Shown one piece after another: positions 1 through 8,468 of a stretch of 64,000 nucleotides of DNA (positions are counted from its first letter, which is position 1; every line of letters starts with the position of its first letter). The stretch spans positions 186,001 through 250,000 of the forward strand of contig SNWL01000007.1 in the NCBI GenBank assembly GCA_004362315.1, written 5' to 3'. The notes below the pieces were generated by a model. The model was not told where the DNA came from. It did no database searches and saw nothing but the letters and a program-made list of their open reading frames with translations. A program made the position numbers and the translations under genes. Origin of the DNA: Mycobacterium sp. BK086. Its GTDB lineage: Bacteria; Actinomycetota; Actinomycetes; Mycobacteriales; Mycobacteriaceae.

Positions 1-309
1 CGGCTATTGGTCATCGACGCGAAATATCCCCGCCCGCGCACGCAGATACCGATCGACTGCGGCGACGGTTTTCCGCGGTACTTCCTCGATATGGGCTGGG
101 AGGACGCGATGATCGCTGTTGAGTACGACGGCGCGCATCATCGCAGCGATCCAGAGCAGGCCCGCCACGACATCGTTCGGCACGAAGTGTTGGCCGAACT
201 GGGCTGGATCGTGATCCGCGTGGTCGCCGGCATGCACCGAACCGAGATCCTGCGACGACTCGACCGCGCATGGTCATCGAGTGTGCGTACAGAGCGAAGA
301 ATCGCGTGA
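1..309 (+). CDS. DUF559 / endonuclease-like domain protein, C-terminal fragment
   Basis: The frame is open from the window edge to a TGA at 307-309, so only the last ~102 residues are seen and the true start lies upstream. The visible part has the DUF559 fold signature: a stretch that ends in FLDMGWED, then VEYDGAHHR, then an arginine/histidine-rich helix and ELGWIVIRVVAGMHR. DUF559 belongs to the PD-(D/E)XK/Vsr-like nuclease superfamily; the acidic residues and the E-Y-D-G pattern fit that fold. Such proteins are common single genes in mycobacteria, and their biological role is not established. No partner gene is visible in the window. Confidence 0.7.
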   Translation, partial: RLLVIDAKYPRPRTQIPIDCGDGFPRYFLDMGWEDAMIAVEYDGAHHRSDPEQARHDIVRHEVLAELGWIVIRVVAGMHRTEILRRLDRAWSSSVRTERRIA

Positions 310-342
310 TTCACGGATCTGCACGCACACTCGATGCGGAAG

Positions 343-1560
343 CTACGAGAGCCGCTCGACCACCATCGCCATGCCCTGGCCGCCGCCGACGCACATCGTC
401 TCGATGCCGAACGTCTTGTCGTGGGTCTGCAGGTTGTTCAACAGCGTGGCCGTGATCCGCGCGCCCGTCATGCCGAACGGGTGCCCCAGCGCGATCGCGC
501 CGCCGGAGACATTGAGCTTGTCCTCGTCCATGCCCAGCGCCCGCGCAGAGCCGAGCACCTGGACCGCGAACGCCTCGTTGATCTCGTACAGGTCGATGTC
601 GGAAATCGACATCTTCGCCTGCGCCAGCGCCTTCTTGACGGCCTCGATCGGGCCCAAGCCCATGATCTCCGGCGACAGCCCGGACACCCCGGTCGACACG
701 ATGCGGGCCAGTGGGGTCAGCCCCAGTTCCTTGGCCTTGGTGTCGGACATGATCACGACGGCGGCGGCGCCGTCGTTCAGCGGGCAGGCATTGCCGGCCG
801 TGATTGTGCCGTTGGGCCGGAACACCGGCTTGAGCTGGCTGATCTTCTCGTAGGTGGTCCCGGCGCGCGGGCCGTCGTCGGTGCTGACGACGGTGCCGTC
901 CGGCAGCGTGACGGGCGTGATCTCCCGCGCGAAGAAGCCGCTGTTGATCGCTTCCTCGGCACGGTTCTGCGACCGCACACCCCAGTGGTCCTGATCCTCG
1001 CGGCTGATGCCGGTGTGCAGCGCCACGTTCTCGGCGGTCTGGCCCATCGCGATGTAGACGTCCGGGATCAGGCCGTCTTCGCGCGGGTCGTGCCACTCCT
1101 CGGCACCGGCGGACGCCGCCGTCGACCGCTCCTGCGCCTCGCCGAACAGCGAGTTCTTGGTGTCCGGCCAGCCGTCGGCACTGCCCTTGCCGAACTGCGA
1201 GACGGTCTCGACCCCGGCGGAGATGAATGCATGGCCTTCGCCCGCCTTGATCGCGTGGAAGGCCATCCGAGTGCTCTGCAGCGACGAGGAGCAGTAGCGG
1301 TTCACCGTGGTGCCCGGCATGAAGTCGTAGCCCAGTTCGACGGCGACGACACGGCCGATGTTGAAGCCGGACTCACCGCCGGGCTGGCCGCAACCCATGA
1401 TCAGGTCGTCGATCTCGCGGGGATCCAGCGCGGGCACCTTGTCCAGGGCGGCGCGCACCATCTGCGCGGCCAGATCGTCGGGGCGGATGCTGACCAGCGA
1501 CCCCTTCTGCGCGCGCCCGATCGGCGAGCGGGCAGTGGAAACAATGACGGCTTCGGGCAT
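343..1560 (-). CDS. fadA3: Acetyl-CoA acetyltransferase / 3-ketoacyl-CoA thiolase, FadA3-like
   Basis: A thiolase of 405 residues that would cleave 3-ketoacyl-CoA with CoA, or condense two acyl-CoAs, in fatty-acid beta-oxidation. The catalytic set is complete: nucleophilic Cys90 in NRYCSSS, His360 in ALGHPFG and Cys390 in MCVGGGQG. The frame stays open further upstream, but the ATG at 1560 gives the standard thiolase N-terminus (MPEAVIVSTARSPIG) and has a GAGGAG ribosome-binding site about 9 nt before it. Length and position next to the Rv1075c and lipU homologues match M. tuberculosis fadA3 (Rv1074c, 405 aa). Substrate chain length cannot be read from the sequence. Confidence 0.93.
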   Translation of the reverse strand: MPEAVIVSTARSPIGRAQKGSLVSIRPDDLAAQMVRAALDKVPALDPREIDDLIMGCGQPGGESGFNIGRVVAVELGYDFMPGTTVNRYCSSSLQSTRMAFHAIKAGEGHAFISAGVETVSQFGKGSADGWPDTKNSLFGEAQERSTAASAGAEEWHDPREDGLIPDVYIAMGQTAENVALHTGISREDQDHWGVRSQNRAEEAINSGFFAREITPVTLPDGTVVSTDDGPRAGTTYEKISQLKPVFRPNGTITAGNACPLNDGAAAVVIMSDTKAKELGLTPLARIVSTGVSGLSPEIMGLGPIEAVKKALAQAKMSISDIDLYEINEAFAVQVLGSARALGMDEDKLNVSGGAIALGHPFGMTGARITATLLNNLQTHDKTFGIETMCVGGGQGMAMVVERLS

Positions 1561-1616
1561 GAGACAGGCTCCTCGTGAGGTATGCAGCTTGGGGTGCAGC
1601 GAGACTGCACACGAAC

Positions 1617-2582
1617 CTAGCTCGCGGTCACCACGATCGGTGCGGGGACCCCGGTGGTCCTCCTGCGGAGCAGCCGCATCAGCGGTCCGAGCCGGTCGGT
1701 CAGTGCCCGGACTTCCGCGCGGGTGGCCCACGGCAGATCGGGAACGGTCGCCCCGGTCCACTCGCCGAGGGCGTGGCACAAGGCGGGCAGCAGCTGGTTG
1801 GCGGCCAGCGCGTATCCGGCCGCCGACGGGTGATAGCGGTCTTCGGAGAACATCAGCTCGGGCGCCTGCAGGAAGTTCGGTGCGAGCAGGTCGGCCAGCG
1901 GCACCGGGACGCCACCGGCGGCGCGCACCGCGTTCGCCTGCGCGCGCGCCAGCCGCAGCCCGCGCGAGCGGGCGGTCAACCGCAGCGGCTGCGGGATGTC
2001 TTTGATGACACCGAAATCGGGGCACGTCCCGACGACGACGACCGCGCCCGAAGAGCGCAGGCGCTGTACGGCCGCGCCGAGCCGACGCGCCGACGCGGCC
2101 AGCCCGTTGAGGGCGGTGATGTCGTTGGCGCCGATCATGATCACTGCCGCGTCGGGCGGCGGGCCCGCCACGAACATGGCATCGACCTGGCCGGACAGGC
2201 CCTTCGACGTGGCCCCCACGATTGCCTTGGTGGACAACCGGATCAGCTTGCCGGACTCCTCGGCAACCCCCCGGGCGATCAACACCCCGGGCACCTCGTC
2301 GGCGGTGCGACAGCCGTAGCCGGTGGCCGTCGAGTCGCCGAACACCATCAGATGAAGGTCGTACGGCACACCGCGTTCCCAGCGGCGGACCGGCCCGCCG
2401 CCGGGGGCGTAGACGCCGTCGGCGCGCGGCGGCACGTCCCAGGACTTGGGGATGACATTGCGCACTTGATCCGCCTGGCCGCTGAGCAAACTGCGCGCAC
2501 CGAGCACAGCGGTGCCGGTCGATGCCAGAACTCCCGCTGCTGCCAACGCCGCTGTCGACTTTCGCGGAGCGCGTATGCCCAC
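1617..2582 (-). CDS. Secreted or anchored SGNH/GDSL-type hydrolase (Rv1075c homologue)
   Basis: A protein of 321 residues with a short basic N-terminus and a hydrophobic segment (residues ~10-30) that could be a signal peptide or anchor. The SGNH hydrolase blocks are in order: block I FGDSTATGYG with Ser84, block III IGANDI, and block V EDRYHPS with Asp248 and His251. The family cleaves ester bonds in lipids or acetylated carbohydrates; the substrate is not evident. It starts at a GTG with a TAAACT hexamer 6 nt upstream, which suggests a leaderless transcript. It runs the same way as the thiolase gene, 56 bp away, and corresponds to Rv1075c. Confidence 0.88.
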   Translation of the reverse strand: MGIRAPRKSTAALAAAGVLASTGTAVLGARSLLSGQADQVRNVIPKSWDVPPRADGVYAPGGGPVRRWERGVPYDLHLMVFGDSTATGYGCRTADEVPGVLIARGVAEESGKLIRLSTKAIVGATSKGLSGQVDAMFVAGPPPDAAVIMIGANDITALNGLAASARRLGAAVQRLRSSGAVVVVGTCPDFGVIKDIPQPLRLTARSRGLRLARAQANAVRAAGGVPVPLADLLAPNFLQAPELMFSEDRYHPSAAGYALAANQLLPALCHALGEWTGATVPDLPWATRAEVRALTDRLGPLMRLLRRRTTGVPAPIVVTAS

Positions 2583-2588
2583 GGGACC

Positions 2589-2594
2589 AGTTTA
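2589..2594 (-). promoter_or_regulatory. Candidate -10 element (TAAACT) of the SGNH hydrolase gene
   Basis: Read on the minus strand, TAAACT fits the mycobacterial TANNNT -10 pattern and lies 6 nt before the GTG start at 2582. That spacing is typical of leaderless transcripts. Confidence 0.5.
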
Positions 2595-2772
2595 GGTGCT
2601 GCTCGGGCGTGAATCGGGTCGCGACGGTGGCCCCGCGATTACGGAGAGGTATCAGATCCGGTAAGAAATCAGATCGTTAGTTGTTGTAGGTAATACGCGT
2701 GGCAAGCTAAGTCACCGGGCTTCGCTCGACCGCCCGGGACACGTATCTACATTGGCGTAGGGAGTGTTGACG

Positions 2773-3807
2773 ATGACCGCACCCAGCAAGGTCCGGGCCT
2801 CGGCCCCGCATCGCGCAAGTCCGCGGCGTTACCCGGTAAGTGACGGCGCCCCGGTCGAAGTCGTCGAGAGCGGCCCCAGTGTTGCCGCGAGGCTCGTATC
2901 GATCGGCACCCGCGTCACCATGTGGCCCACGTTGGCCGTCCTCAGTCACGTCCCGCATTGGCCATGGCCCTTCGGCTTGGTCGACTTCGTCGCCCGCGCG
3001 CTGCTGCCCACCCCGGGTACGGTCCGCGCCACGGTCGGGCTGCCGAACGCGTCGGCACAGCTGGTCCGCGCACCCGGCGTGCTGCCCGCGGACGGGCATC
3101 GCCGCGTCGTGCTCTACATGCACGGTGGCGCATTCCTGACCTGTGGCGTGAACTCGCACAGCCGGATCTCGGTCGCGCTGTCGAAGTTCGCCGACTCGCC
3201 GGTGCTGGTCGTCGATTACCGGCTGATCCCCAAGCACTCCATCGGCAATGCCGTCGACGACTGCTTCGACGCCTACCAGTGGCTGCGGATGCGCGGCTAC
3301 GAGCCCGATCAGATCGTGCTGGCCGGCGACTCCGCCGGCGGCTATCTGGCGCTCACACTGGCGCAGCGGCTGCAGGCGCTCGGTGAAGAGCCCGCGGCGC
3401 TGGTGGCCATCTCGCCGCTGCTGCAGCTCGACCAGGAGCAGAAGCTCACCCACCCGAACAGCCACACCGATGCGATGTTCCCGCCCAAGGCTTTCGACGC
3501 GTTGGTCGCGTTGGTCGCGCGGGCGGCCGCGAAGAACATCGTCGACGGTGAACCCGAGGGCGTCTACGAACCGCTCGACCACATCGAACCGGGACTTCCG
3601 CGCACGCTGATCCATGTGTCGGGGTCGGAGGTCTTGCTGCACGACGCACGGCTGGCCGCGCGGCGGCTCGCCGCCTCCGGTGTGCCCACCGAAGTGCGGG
3701 TGTGGCCGGGCCAGATCCACGACTTCCAGCTCGCGGCGCCGCTGATCCCGGAAGCCAAGCGCTCACTGCGCCAGATCGGCGAGTACATCCGCGAAGCGAC
3801 CGGCTAA
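2773..3807 (+). CDS. lipU: Alpha/beta hydrolase (hormone-sensitive lipase family), LipU-like
   Basis: An esterase/lipase of 344 residues. The hormone-sensitive-lipase oxyanion motif HGG is at 117-119, the nucleophile Ser187 is in GDSAGG and the catalytic His316 is in QIHDFQ. The ATG at 2773 is preferred to the GTG at 2764 because GGGAG lies ~8 nt upstream of it. Family members hydrolyse short- to medium-chain esters. The gene sits between the Rv1075c and cbs homologues exactly as lipU (Rv1076) does. The 190-bp space upstream carries an 8-bp direct repeat (ATCAGATC at 2651 and 2668) and presumably both divergent promoters. The natural substrate is unknown. Confidence 0.9.
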   Translation: MTAPSKVRASAPHRASPRRYPVSDGAPVEVVESGPSVAARLVSIGTRVTMWPTLAVLSHVPHWPWPFGLVDFVARALLPTPGTVRATVGLPNASAQLVRAPGVLPADGHRRVVLYMHGGAFLTCGVNSHSRISVALSKFADSPVLVVDYRLIPKHSIGNAVDDCFDAYQWLRMRGYEPDQIVLAGDSAGGYLALTLAQRLQALGEEPAALVAISPLLQLDQEQKLTHPNSHTDAMFPPKAFDALVALVARAAAKNIVDGEPEGVYEPLDHIEPGLPRTLIHVSGSEVLLHDARLAARRLAASGVPTEVRVWPGQIHDFQLAAPLIPEAKRSLRQIGEYIREATG

Positions 3808-3840
3808 CCGGTTCGGCGCTCGGCCTGACACGATGTAGGC

Positions 3841-5235
3841 ATGCGAATCGCGGCGCACATCAGCGAGCTGATCGGCAACACCCCACTGGTCCAACTGAAC
3901 TCCGTCGTTCCGGAGGGCTCGGGGTTGGTCGCCGCAAAGATCGAGTACGTCAGTCCCGGCGGTAGTGCCAAGGACCGGATCGCCGCCAAGATGATCGACG
4001 CCGCCGAGGCCAGCGGCGAGCTCAAGCCGGGGGGCACGATCGTCGAACCCACGTCCGGCAACACCGGGGTCGGGCTGGCTCTGGTCGCGCAGCGCCGCGG
4101 TTACAAGTGCATCTTTGTGTGCCCCGACAAGGTCAGCGAAGACAAGCAGAACGTATTGCGCGCCTACGGCGCCGAGGTGGTCGTCTGCCCGACGGCAGTG
4201 GCACCGGACCATCCGGACAGCTACTACAGCGTCTCCAACCGATTGGTCACCGAGATCGACGGTGCCTGGAAGCCCGACCAGTACTCCAACCCGAATGGGC
4301 CGGCCAGCCACTACGAGACGACCGGTCCGGAGATCTGGGCCGACACCGACGGCAAGGTCACCCACTTCGTCGCAGGCGTCGGCACCGGCGGCACGATCAC
4401 CGGCGCCGGGCGGTACCTCAAAGAGGTGTCCGGCGGCACGGTGAAGGTGATCGGCGCCGACCCGGAGGGCTCGGTGTACTCCGGCGGCACCGGTCGGCCC
4501 TACCTGGTCGAGGGTGTCGGCGAGGACTTCTGGCCGGCCGCCTACGACCCGTCGGTACCCGACGAGATCATCGCGGTCTCCGACGCCGATTCCTTCGACA
4601 TGACCCGGCGCCTGGCCCGCGAAGAGGCCTTGTTGGTCGGCGGTTCGTGCGGGATGGCGGTGGTCGCCGCGCTCAAGGTGGCACAGGAGGCGGGTCCGGA
4701 TTCGCTGGTCGTGGTCCTGCTGCCCGACGGTGGGCGCGGCTATCTGTCCAAGATCTTCAACGACGGGTGGATGTCGTCGTACGGGTTCCTGCGCTCCCGC
4801 CTGGACGGCTCGGTCGTCGAGCCGACTGTCGGCGACGTGCTGCGCGGCAAGTCCGGCGCGCTGCCCGACCTGGTCCACACCCATCCACAGGAGACCGTGC
4901 GCGACGCCATCGGCATCCTCCGCGAGTACGGCGTCTCCCAGATGCCCGTCGTCGGTGCCGAACCCCCGGTCATGGCCGGTGAAGTGGCAGGCAGCGTGTC
5001 CGAGCGCGAGTTGCTGTCGGCGGTGTTCGAGGGTCGGGCCAAGCTCGCCGACGCGGTGTCGCTCCACATGGGCAAGCCGCTGCCGCTGATCGGCTCGGGG
5101 GAGCTGGTCAGTTCGGCCGCCAAATCGCTGCGGGAGTGGGATGCGCTCATGGTCGTCGAGGACGGCAAGCCCGTCGGCGTCATCACCCGCCACGATCTGC
5201 TCGGCTTCCTCTCCGACGGGGCGCGCCGGCGCTAA
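3841..5235 (+). CDS. cbs: Cystathionine beta-synthase
   Basis: This PLP enzyme condenses serine (or O-acetylserine) with homocysteine to cystathionine in the reverse transsulfuration route. It has 464 residues, the same as M. tuberculosis Cbs (Rv1077). The N-terminal fold-II PLP domain has the Schiff-base Lys44 in GSAKDRIA, the SGNTG loop and a glycine-rich phosphate-binding loop (GVGTGGTITG). Two regulatory CBS repeats occupy about residues 335-455. Unlike the animal enzyme there is no N-terminal haem domain. The metB gene 2 kb downstream supplies the neighbouring transsulfuration step. No S-adenosylmethionine riboswitch was seen upstream. Confidence 0.95.
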   Translation: MRIAAHISELIGNTPLVQLNSVVPEGSGLVAAKIEYVSPGGSAKDRIAAKMIDAAEASGELKPGGTIVEPTSGNTGVGLALVAQRRGYKCIFVCPDKVSEDKQNVLRAYGAEVVVCPTAVAPDHPDSYYSVSNRLVTEIDGAWKPDQYSNPNGPASHYETTGPEIWADTDGKVTHFVAGVGTGGTITGAGRYLKEVSGGTVKVIGADPEGSVYSGGTGRPYLVEGVGEDFWPAAYDPSVPDEIIAVSDADSFDMTRRLAREEALLVGGSCGMAVVAALKVAQEAGPDSLVVVLLPDGGRGYLSKIFNDGWMSSYGFLRSRLDGSVVEPTVGDVLRGKSGALPDLVHTHPQETVRDAIGILREYGVSQMPVVGAEPPVMAGEVAGSVSERELLSAVFEGRAKLADAVSLHMGKPLPLIGSGELVSSAAKSLREWDALMVVEDGKPVGVITRHDLLGFLSDGARRR

Positions 5236-5383
5236 TATTGTTGCTTGTGCAAATATTCATCCGACGTTGACGCCGGATATGTCGGCTAGATGAAGATTCC
5301 GCTTTAACGCGATGCGCAGGCACTTCTCAGGTACATTTATGCCGCTTCACCCCAGGTGATCACTCGGATGTGGAAGGCGTGCC

Positions 5384-6082
5384 ATGACTGAACAACCGCC
5401 GGGCCCCCCGCCGGGGAACTACCCCCCGCCGCCTCCGCCGTCCGGAGGTTTTCCGCCGCCCGGTGGCGGCTACACCCCGCCGCCCCCGCCCGGAAGCTAC
5501 CCGCCGCCGCCTCCGCCGCAGGGTGGCTATGCGCCGCCGCCTCCCGGCGCCGGCTACGCCGCACCGCCCCCCGGTCAGCCGGTCCCGCAGTTGCCGCAGA
5601 GCGCGTACACGCCGTGGTTCACCCGCGTCGTCGCGTGGATCATCGACTACATCCCGGTGTTCATCATCGCCGGGATCGGCGCCGGCGTACTGGCCGCCAC
5701 CCAGGAGACGGCGTGCGTGACCGATTCCTCCGAATACAACCTCGGTGAGTTCTGCGCGACGGGCGCCTCCACGACCGGCCAGACAGCGCTGGCCCTCTCG
5801 ATCGTGCTGGCCTACGCCTTCGTGATCTGGAACCTGGGATACCGCCAGGGTAAGACGGGTTCCAGCATCGGCAAGTCGATCATGAAGTTCAAGGTGGTCA
5901 GCGAAAAGACCGGGCAGCCAATCGGTTTCTGGCTGTCGATTGTGCGTGAGGTGCTCTACAACGTCGCCGCCTACCTGTGCTTCGGCATCGTCTGGCTCGT
6001 CGCCGTCTTGTTCCCGCTGTGGGATTCCAAGCGGCAGTCGCTGGCCGACAAGATCTTGTCGACCGTCTGCCTTCCCGTTTAA
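5384..6082 (+). CDS. pra: Proline-rich RDD-family membrane protein (Pra, Rv1078-like), copy 1
   Basis: A protein of 232 residues. Residues 1-70 are almost entirely proline, glycine and tyrosine in PPPPG/GGY-type repeats and are probably disordered. The rest is an RDD domain with three hydrophobic segments: one near residue 80-105, one near 130-155 and a C-terminal one ending LFPLWDSKRQSLADK. The RDD motif is at the start of the first segment (TRVVAWIIDY). M. tuberculosis Pra is the T-cell antigen 36 kDa proline-rich protein; its function is not known. Two further paralogues follow directly. A GGAAGG lies ~8 nt before the ATG. Confidence 0.88.
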   Translation: MTEQPPGPPPGNYPPPPPPSGGFPPPGGGYTPPPPPGSYPPPPPPQGGYAPPPPGAGYAAPPPGQPVPQLPQSAYTPWFTRVVAWIIDYIPVFIIAGIGAGVLAATQETACVTDSSEYNLGEFCATGASTTGQTALALSIVLAYAFVIWNLGYRQGKTGSSIGKSIMKFKVVSEKTGQPIGFWLSIVREVLYNVAAYLCFGIVWLVAVLFPLWDSKRQSLADKILSTVCLPV

Positions 6083-6095
6083 GACAAGGACATCG

Positions 6096-6668
6096 ATGAC
6101 GCAACCGCCCCCGCCCGGTAACTACCCGCCCCCGGGCAACTATCCGCCGCCCCCGCCCGGCAATTACCCACCGCCGGTACCCGGCGCGGCGGTGCTGCCC
6201 AAGGAGGCCTACACCCCGTGGATCAAGCGGGTCGGGGCCTGGATCATCGACGGGCTGATCCCCGGCATCCTGGTCGGTATCGGCGAAATCGTGGCGTTCG
6301 CGACCGGTGAGAACAACTGCATTTCGAACACAGAGGACAACAACTACGGGGTCTCCTGCACGTCGCAGCCGTCGGCTCTCGGGATGATCGTGCTGTTCGC
6401 CTTCATCGCCGCCGCCGCGGTGTTCGCGTTCTGGAACCTATACCGCCAGGGCAAGACCGGGTCGACCATCGGCAAGTCGGTGCTGAAGTTCAAGGTCATC
6501 AGCGAAAAGACCGGTCAGCCCATCGGATTCGTCATGTCGATCGTGCGCCAGATCTGCCACTTCGTCGACGGCATCATCTGCTACATCGGCTACCTGTTCC
6601 CGCTGTGGGACGCCAAGCGGCAGACGATCGCCGACAAGATCGTGTCGACGGTCTGCGTGCCGCTGTAG
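6096..6668 (+). CDS. Proline-rich RDD-family membrane protein, copy 2
   Basis: A protein of 190 residues starting MTQPPPPGNYPPP. The frame is open further upstream, but the ATG at 6096 matches the start of the third copy and lies 13 bp after the stop of the first. The proline-rich head is shorter (~30 residues). The RDD body keeps three hydrophobic segments and the shared stretches YRQGKTGS, IGKSVLKFKVISEKTGQPIG and YLFPLWDAKRQTIADKI. Tandem placement, common polarity and tight spacing suggest one transcript with copies 1 and 3. Function unknown. Confidence 0.85.
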   Translation: MTQPPPPGNYPPPGNYPPPPPGNYPPPVPGAAVLPKEAYTPWIKRVGAWIIDGLIPGILVGIGEIVAFATGENNCISNTEDNNYGVSCTSQPSALGMIVLFAFIAAAAVFAFWNLYRQGKTGSTIGKSVLKFKVISEKTGQPIGFVMSIVRQICHFVDGIICYIGYLFPLWDAKRQTIADKIVSTVCVPL

Positions 6669-6678
6669 CCGGGTCTCG

Positions 6679-7269
6679 ATGACGCAGCCACCGCCGGGCG
6701 GATATCCGCCGCCCGGCGAGTACCCGCCACCTCCGCCGGGCTATTACCCGCCGCCGCAGGGTTACTACTCGTACCCGCCCCCGAATGTGGTCGGTGTCCT
6801 GCCCACGGAGGCCTACACCCCGTGGATCAGCCGGGTCGGCGCCTCGCTCATCGACGCGATACCGATCTTCGTGCTCTACGGCATCGGCATGGTCATGTTC
6901 TTCGCCACCGGTGAGCAGCGGTGCATCTCGTCGGGCAGCTACGACTACACCTCGAAGTGCACGTCGGAGCCGTCGGGCGTCGGGGTCATCGTGTTCTTGC
7001 TGTGCGTGCTCGGCATGGTGGCGTTCGGGCTCTGGAACCTGTACCGGCAGGGCAAGACCGGATCCAGCATCGGGAAGTCGGTGCTGAAGTTCAAGGTGAT
7101 CAGCGAGAAGACCGGTCAGCCCATCGGATTCGGCATGTCGTTCGTCCGCCAGCTCGCTCATTATGTCGACTCGCTCGTCTGCTACATCGGGTATCTCTTC
7201 CCGCTGTGGGATGCCAAGCGGCAGACGCTCGCCGATAAAATCATGTCGACTATCTGCGTGCCGCTCTGA
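6679..7269 (+). CDS. Proline-rich RDD-family membrane protein, copy 3
   Basis: A protein of 196 residues with a proline/tyrosine-rich head (residues 1-38) and an RDD body. It is nearly identical in layout to copy 2, from which it is separated by 10 bp. The body keeps RVGASLIDAIP, YRQGKTGSSIGKSVLKFKV and LFPLWDAKRQTLADKI. A pair of cysteines in the loop between the first two hydrophobic segments is present in all three copies and could form a disulfide outside the membrane; that is inference. M. tuberculosis, as recalled, has a single pra at this place. Confidence 0.85.
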   Translation: MTQPPPGGYPPPGEYPPPPPGYYPPPQGYYSYPPPNVVGVLPTEAYTPWISRVGASLIDAIPIFVLYGIGMVMFFATGEQRCISSGSYDYTSKCTSEPSGVGVIVFLLCVLGMVAFGLWNLYRQGKTGSSIGKSVLKFKVISEKTGQPIGFGMSFVRQLAHYVDSLVCYIGYLFPLWDAKRQTLADKIMSTICVPL

Positions 7270-7282
7270 CCGTCTGAGCCGA

Positions 7283-7288
7283 TAGGCT
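7283..7288 (+). promoter_or_regulatory. Candidate -10 element (TAGGCT) of metB
   Basis: TAGGCT lies 7 nt before the metB ATG at 7296, and no ribosome-binding site lies between. This fits a leaderless mycobacterial promoter. Confidence 0.5.
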
Positions 7289-7295
7289 CGAACCG

Positions 7296-8468
7296 ATGAG
7301 TGAGCAACGCAGTGCCGCCGACCGGCACCGGGCACAAGGGTTCGCGACCAGGGCCATCCACGCTGGATACCGGCCTGACCCGGCGACCGGGGCCGTCAAT
7401 GCCCCGATCTATGCGAGCAGCACGTTCGCCCAGGATGGCGTGGGCGGACTGCGGGGCGGGTTCGAATACGCCCGCACCGGAAATCCGACGCGGGCCGCGC
7501 TGGAGGCGGTACTGGCCGCGGTCGAGGACGGCACGTTCGGGCGCGCGTTCAGCTCCGGCATGGCCGCCACCGACTGCGCACTGCGCGCCGTTTTGCGCCC
7601 CGGTGATCATGTCGTCATCCCCGACGACGCCTACGGCGGCACATTCCGGCTCATCGACAAGGTGTTCACCCAGTGGGGAGTGCGGCACACCCCTGTCGCC
7701 CTGTCCGACCTCGACGCGGTGCGTGCGGCGATCACCGCCGACACCAAGCTGATCTGGGTGGAGACGCCAACCAACCCGCTGCTGTCGATCGCCGACATCA
7801 CCGGGATCGCCGAGGTCGCCGCCGTCGGAGGCCAGAAGGTGTTGGTGGACAACACATTTGCCTCCCCGGCACTGCAGCAGCCGCTGAACCTGGGCGCCGA
7901 CATCGTGCTGCACTCGACGACCAAGTACGTCGGCGGCCACTCCGATGTCGTTGGCGGTGCGTTGGTGACCAATGACGAGGAACTCGACACCAAGTTCGCC
8001 TTCCTGCAGAACGGTGCCGGTGCGGTGCCCGGTCCGTTCGACGCCTACCTGACGATGCGCGGTCTGAAGACTCTGGAGCTGCGCATGCAGCGGCACAGCT
8101 CCAATGCCGCCAAGGTCGCCGAGTTGCTCGTCGAGCACGCCGCGGTGAGCCACGTGCTCTATCCCGGCCTGCCCAGCCATCCCGGCCACGAGGTCGCCGC
8201 CCGTCAGATGAGCGGATTCGGTGGCATGGTGTCGGTGCGGATGCGCGGTGGCGCGGATGCGGCACGCCGGTTGTGTTCGCGCACAGAGGTTTTCATTCTC
8301 GCCGAATCGCTGGGCGGGGTGGAGTCGCTGATCGAACATCCCGGCGCGATGACGCACGCGTCGACCGCGGGCTCGCAGCTCGAGGTGCCTGACGACCTCG
8401 TCCGTCTGTCGGTGGGTATCGAGGACCCCGCGGACCTGCTTGGCGACCTGGAGCAGGCCCTAAACTAG
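7296..8468 (+). CDS. metB: Cystathionine gamma-synthase
   Basis: A PLP enzyme of 390 residues (MetB of M. tuberculosis, Rv1079, is 388). It makes cystathionine from an activated homoserine ester and cysteine, or runs the gamma-lyase direction. The Cys/Met-metabolism PLP family signature is present: the internal-aldimine lysine in HSTTKYVGGHSD, the FEYARTGNPTR phosphate-contacting stretch and the SLGGVESL motif near the C-terminus. The ATG at 7296 has no ribosome-binding site but has a -10-like hexamer at leaderless distance. The 3' end overlaps the convergent GPP34 gene by 9 bp. Synthase and lyase activities cannot be separated from sequence alone. Confidence 0.93.
   Translation: MSEQRSAADRHRAQGFATRAIHAGYRPDPATGAVNAPIYASSTFAQDGVGGLRGGFEYARTGNPTRAALEAVLAAVEDGTFGRAFSSGMAATDCALRAVLRPGDHVVIPDDAYGGTFRLIDKVFTQWGVRHTPVALSDLDAVRAAITADTKLIWVETPTNPLLSIADITGIAEVAAVGGQKVLVDNTFASPALQQPLNLGADIVLHSTTKYVGGHSDVVGGALVTNDEELDTKFAFLQNGAGAVPGPFDAYLTMRGLKTLELRMQRHSSNAAKVAELLVEHAAVSHVLYPGLPSHPGHEVAARQMSGFGGMVSVRMRGGADAARRLCSRTEVFILAESLGGVESLIEHPGAMTHASTAGSQLEVPDDLVRLSVGIEDPADLLGDLEQALN

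Noticed and set aside
2651-2675. ATCAGATC direct repeat upstream of lipU as an operator
   Set aside because: It is only 8 bp with unequal flanks and no clear relation to a -10 element, so it is noted with lipU but not claimed.
5236-5383. Possible riboswitch or sRNA between cbs and the first pra copy
   Set aside because: TTGACG at 5270 and several TANNNT hexamers exist, but no conserved RNA motif or strong stem was recognised; it is probably just the pra promoter region.
7455-7466. GGGTTCGAATACG, resembling a tRNA T-loop
   Set aside because: It lies inside metB coding sequence (GFEYARTGNPTR) and no acceptor, D or anticodon stem surrounds it.
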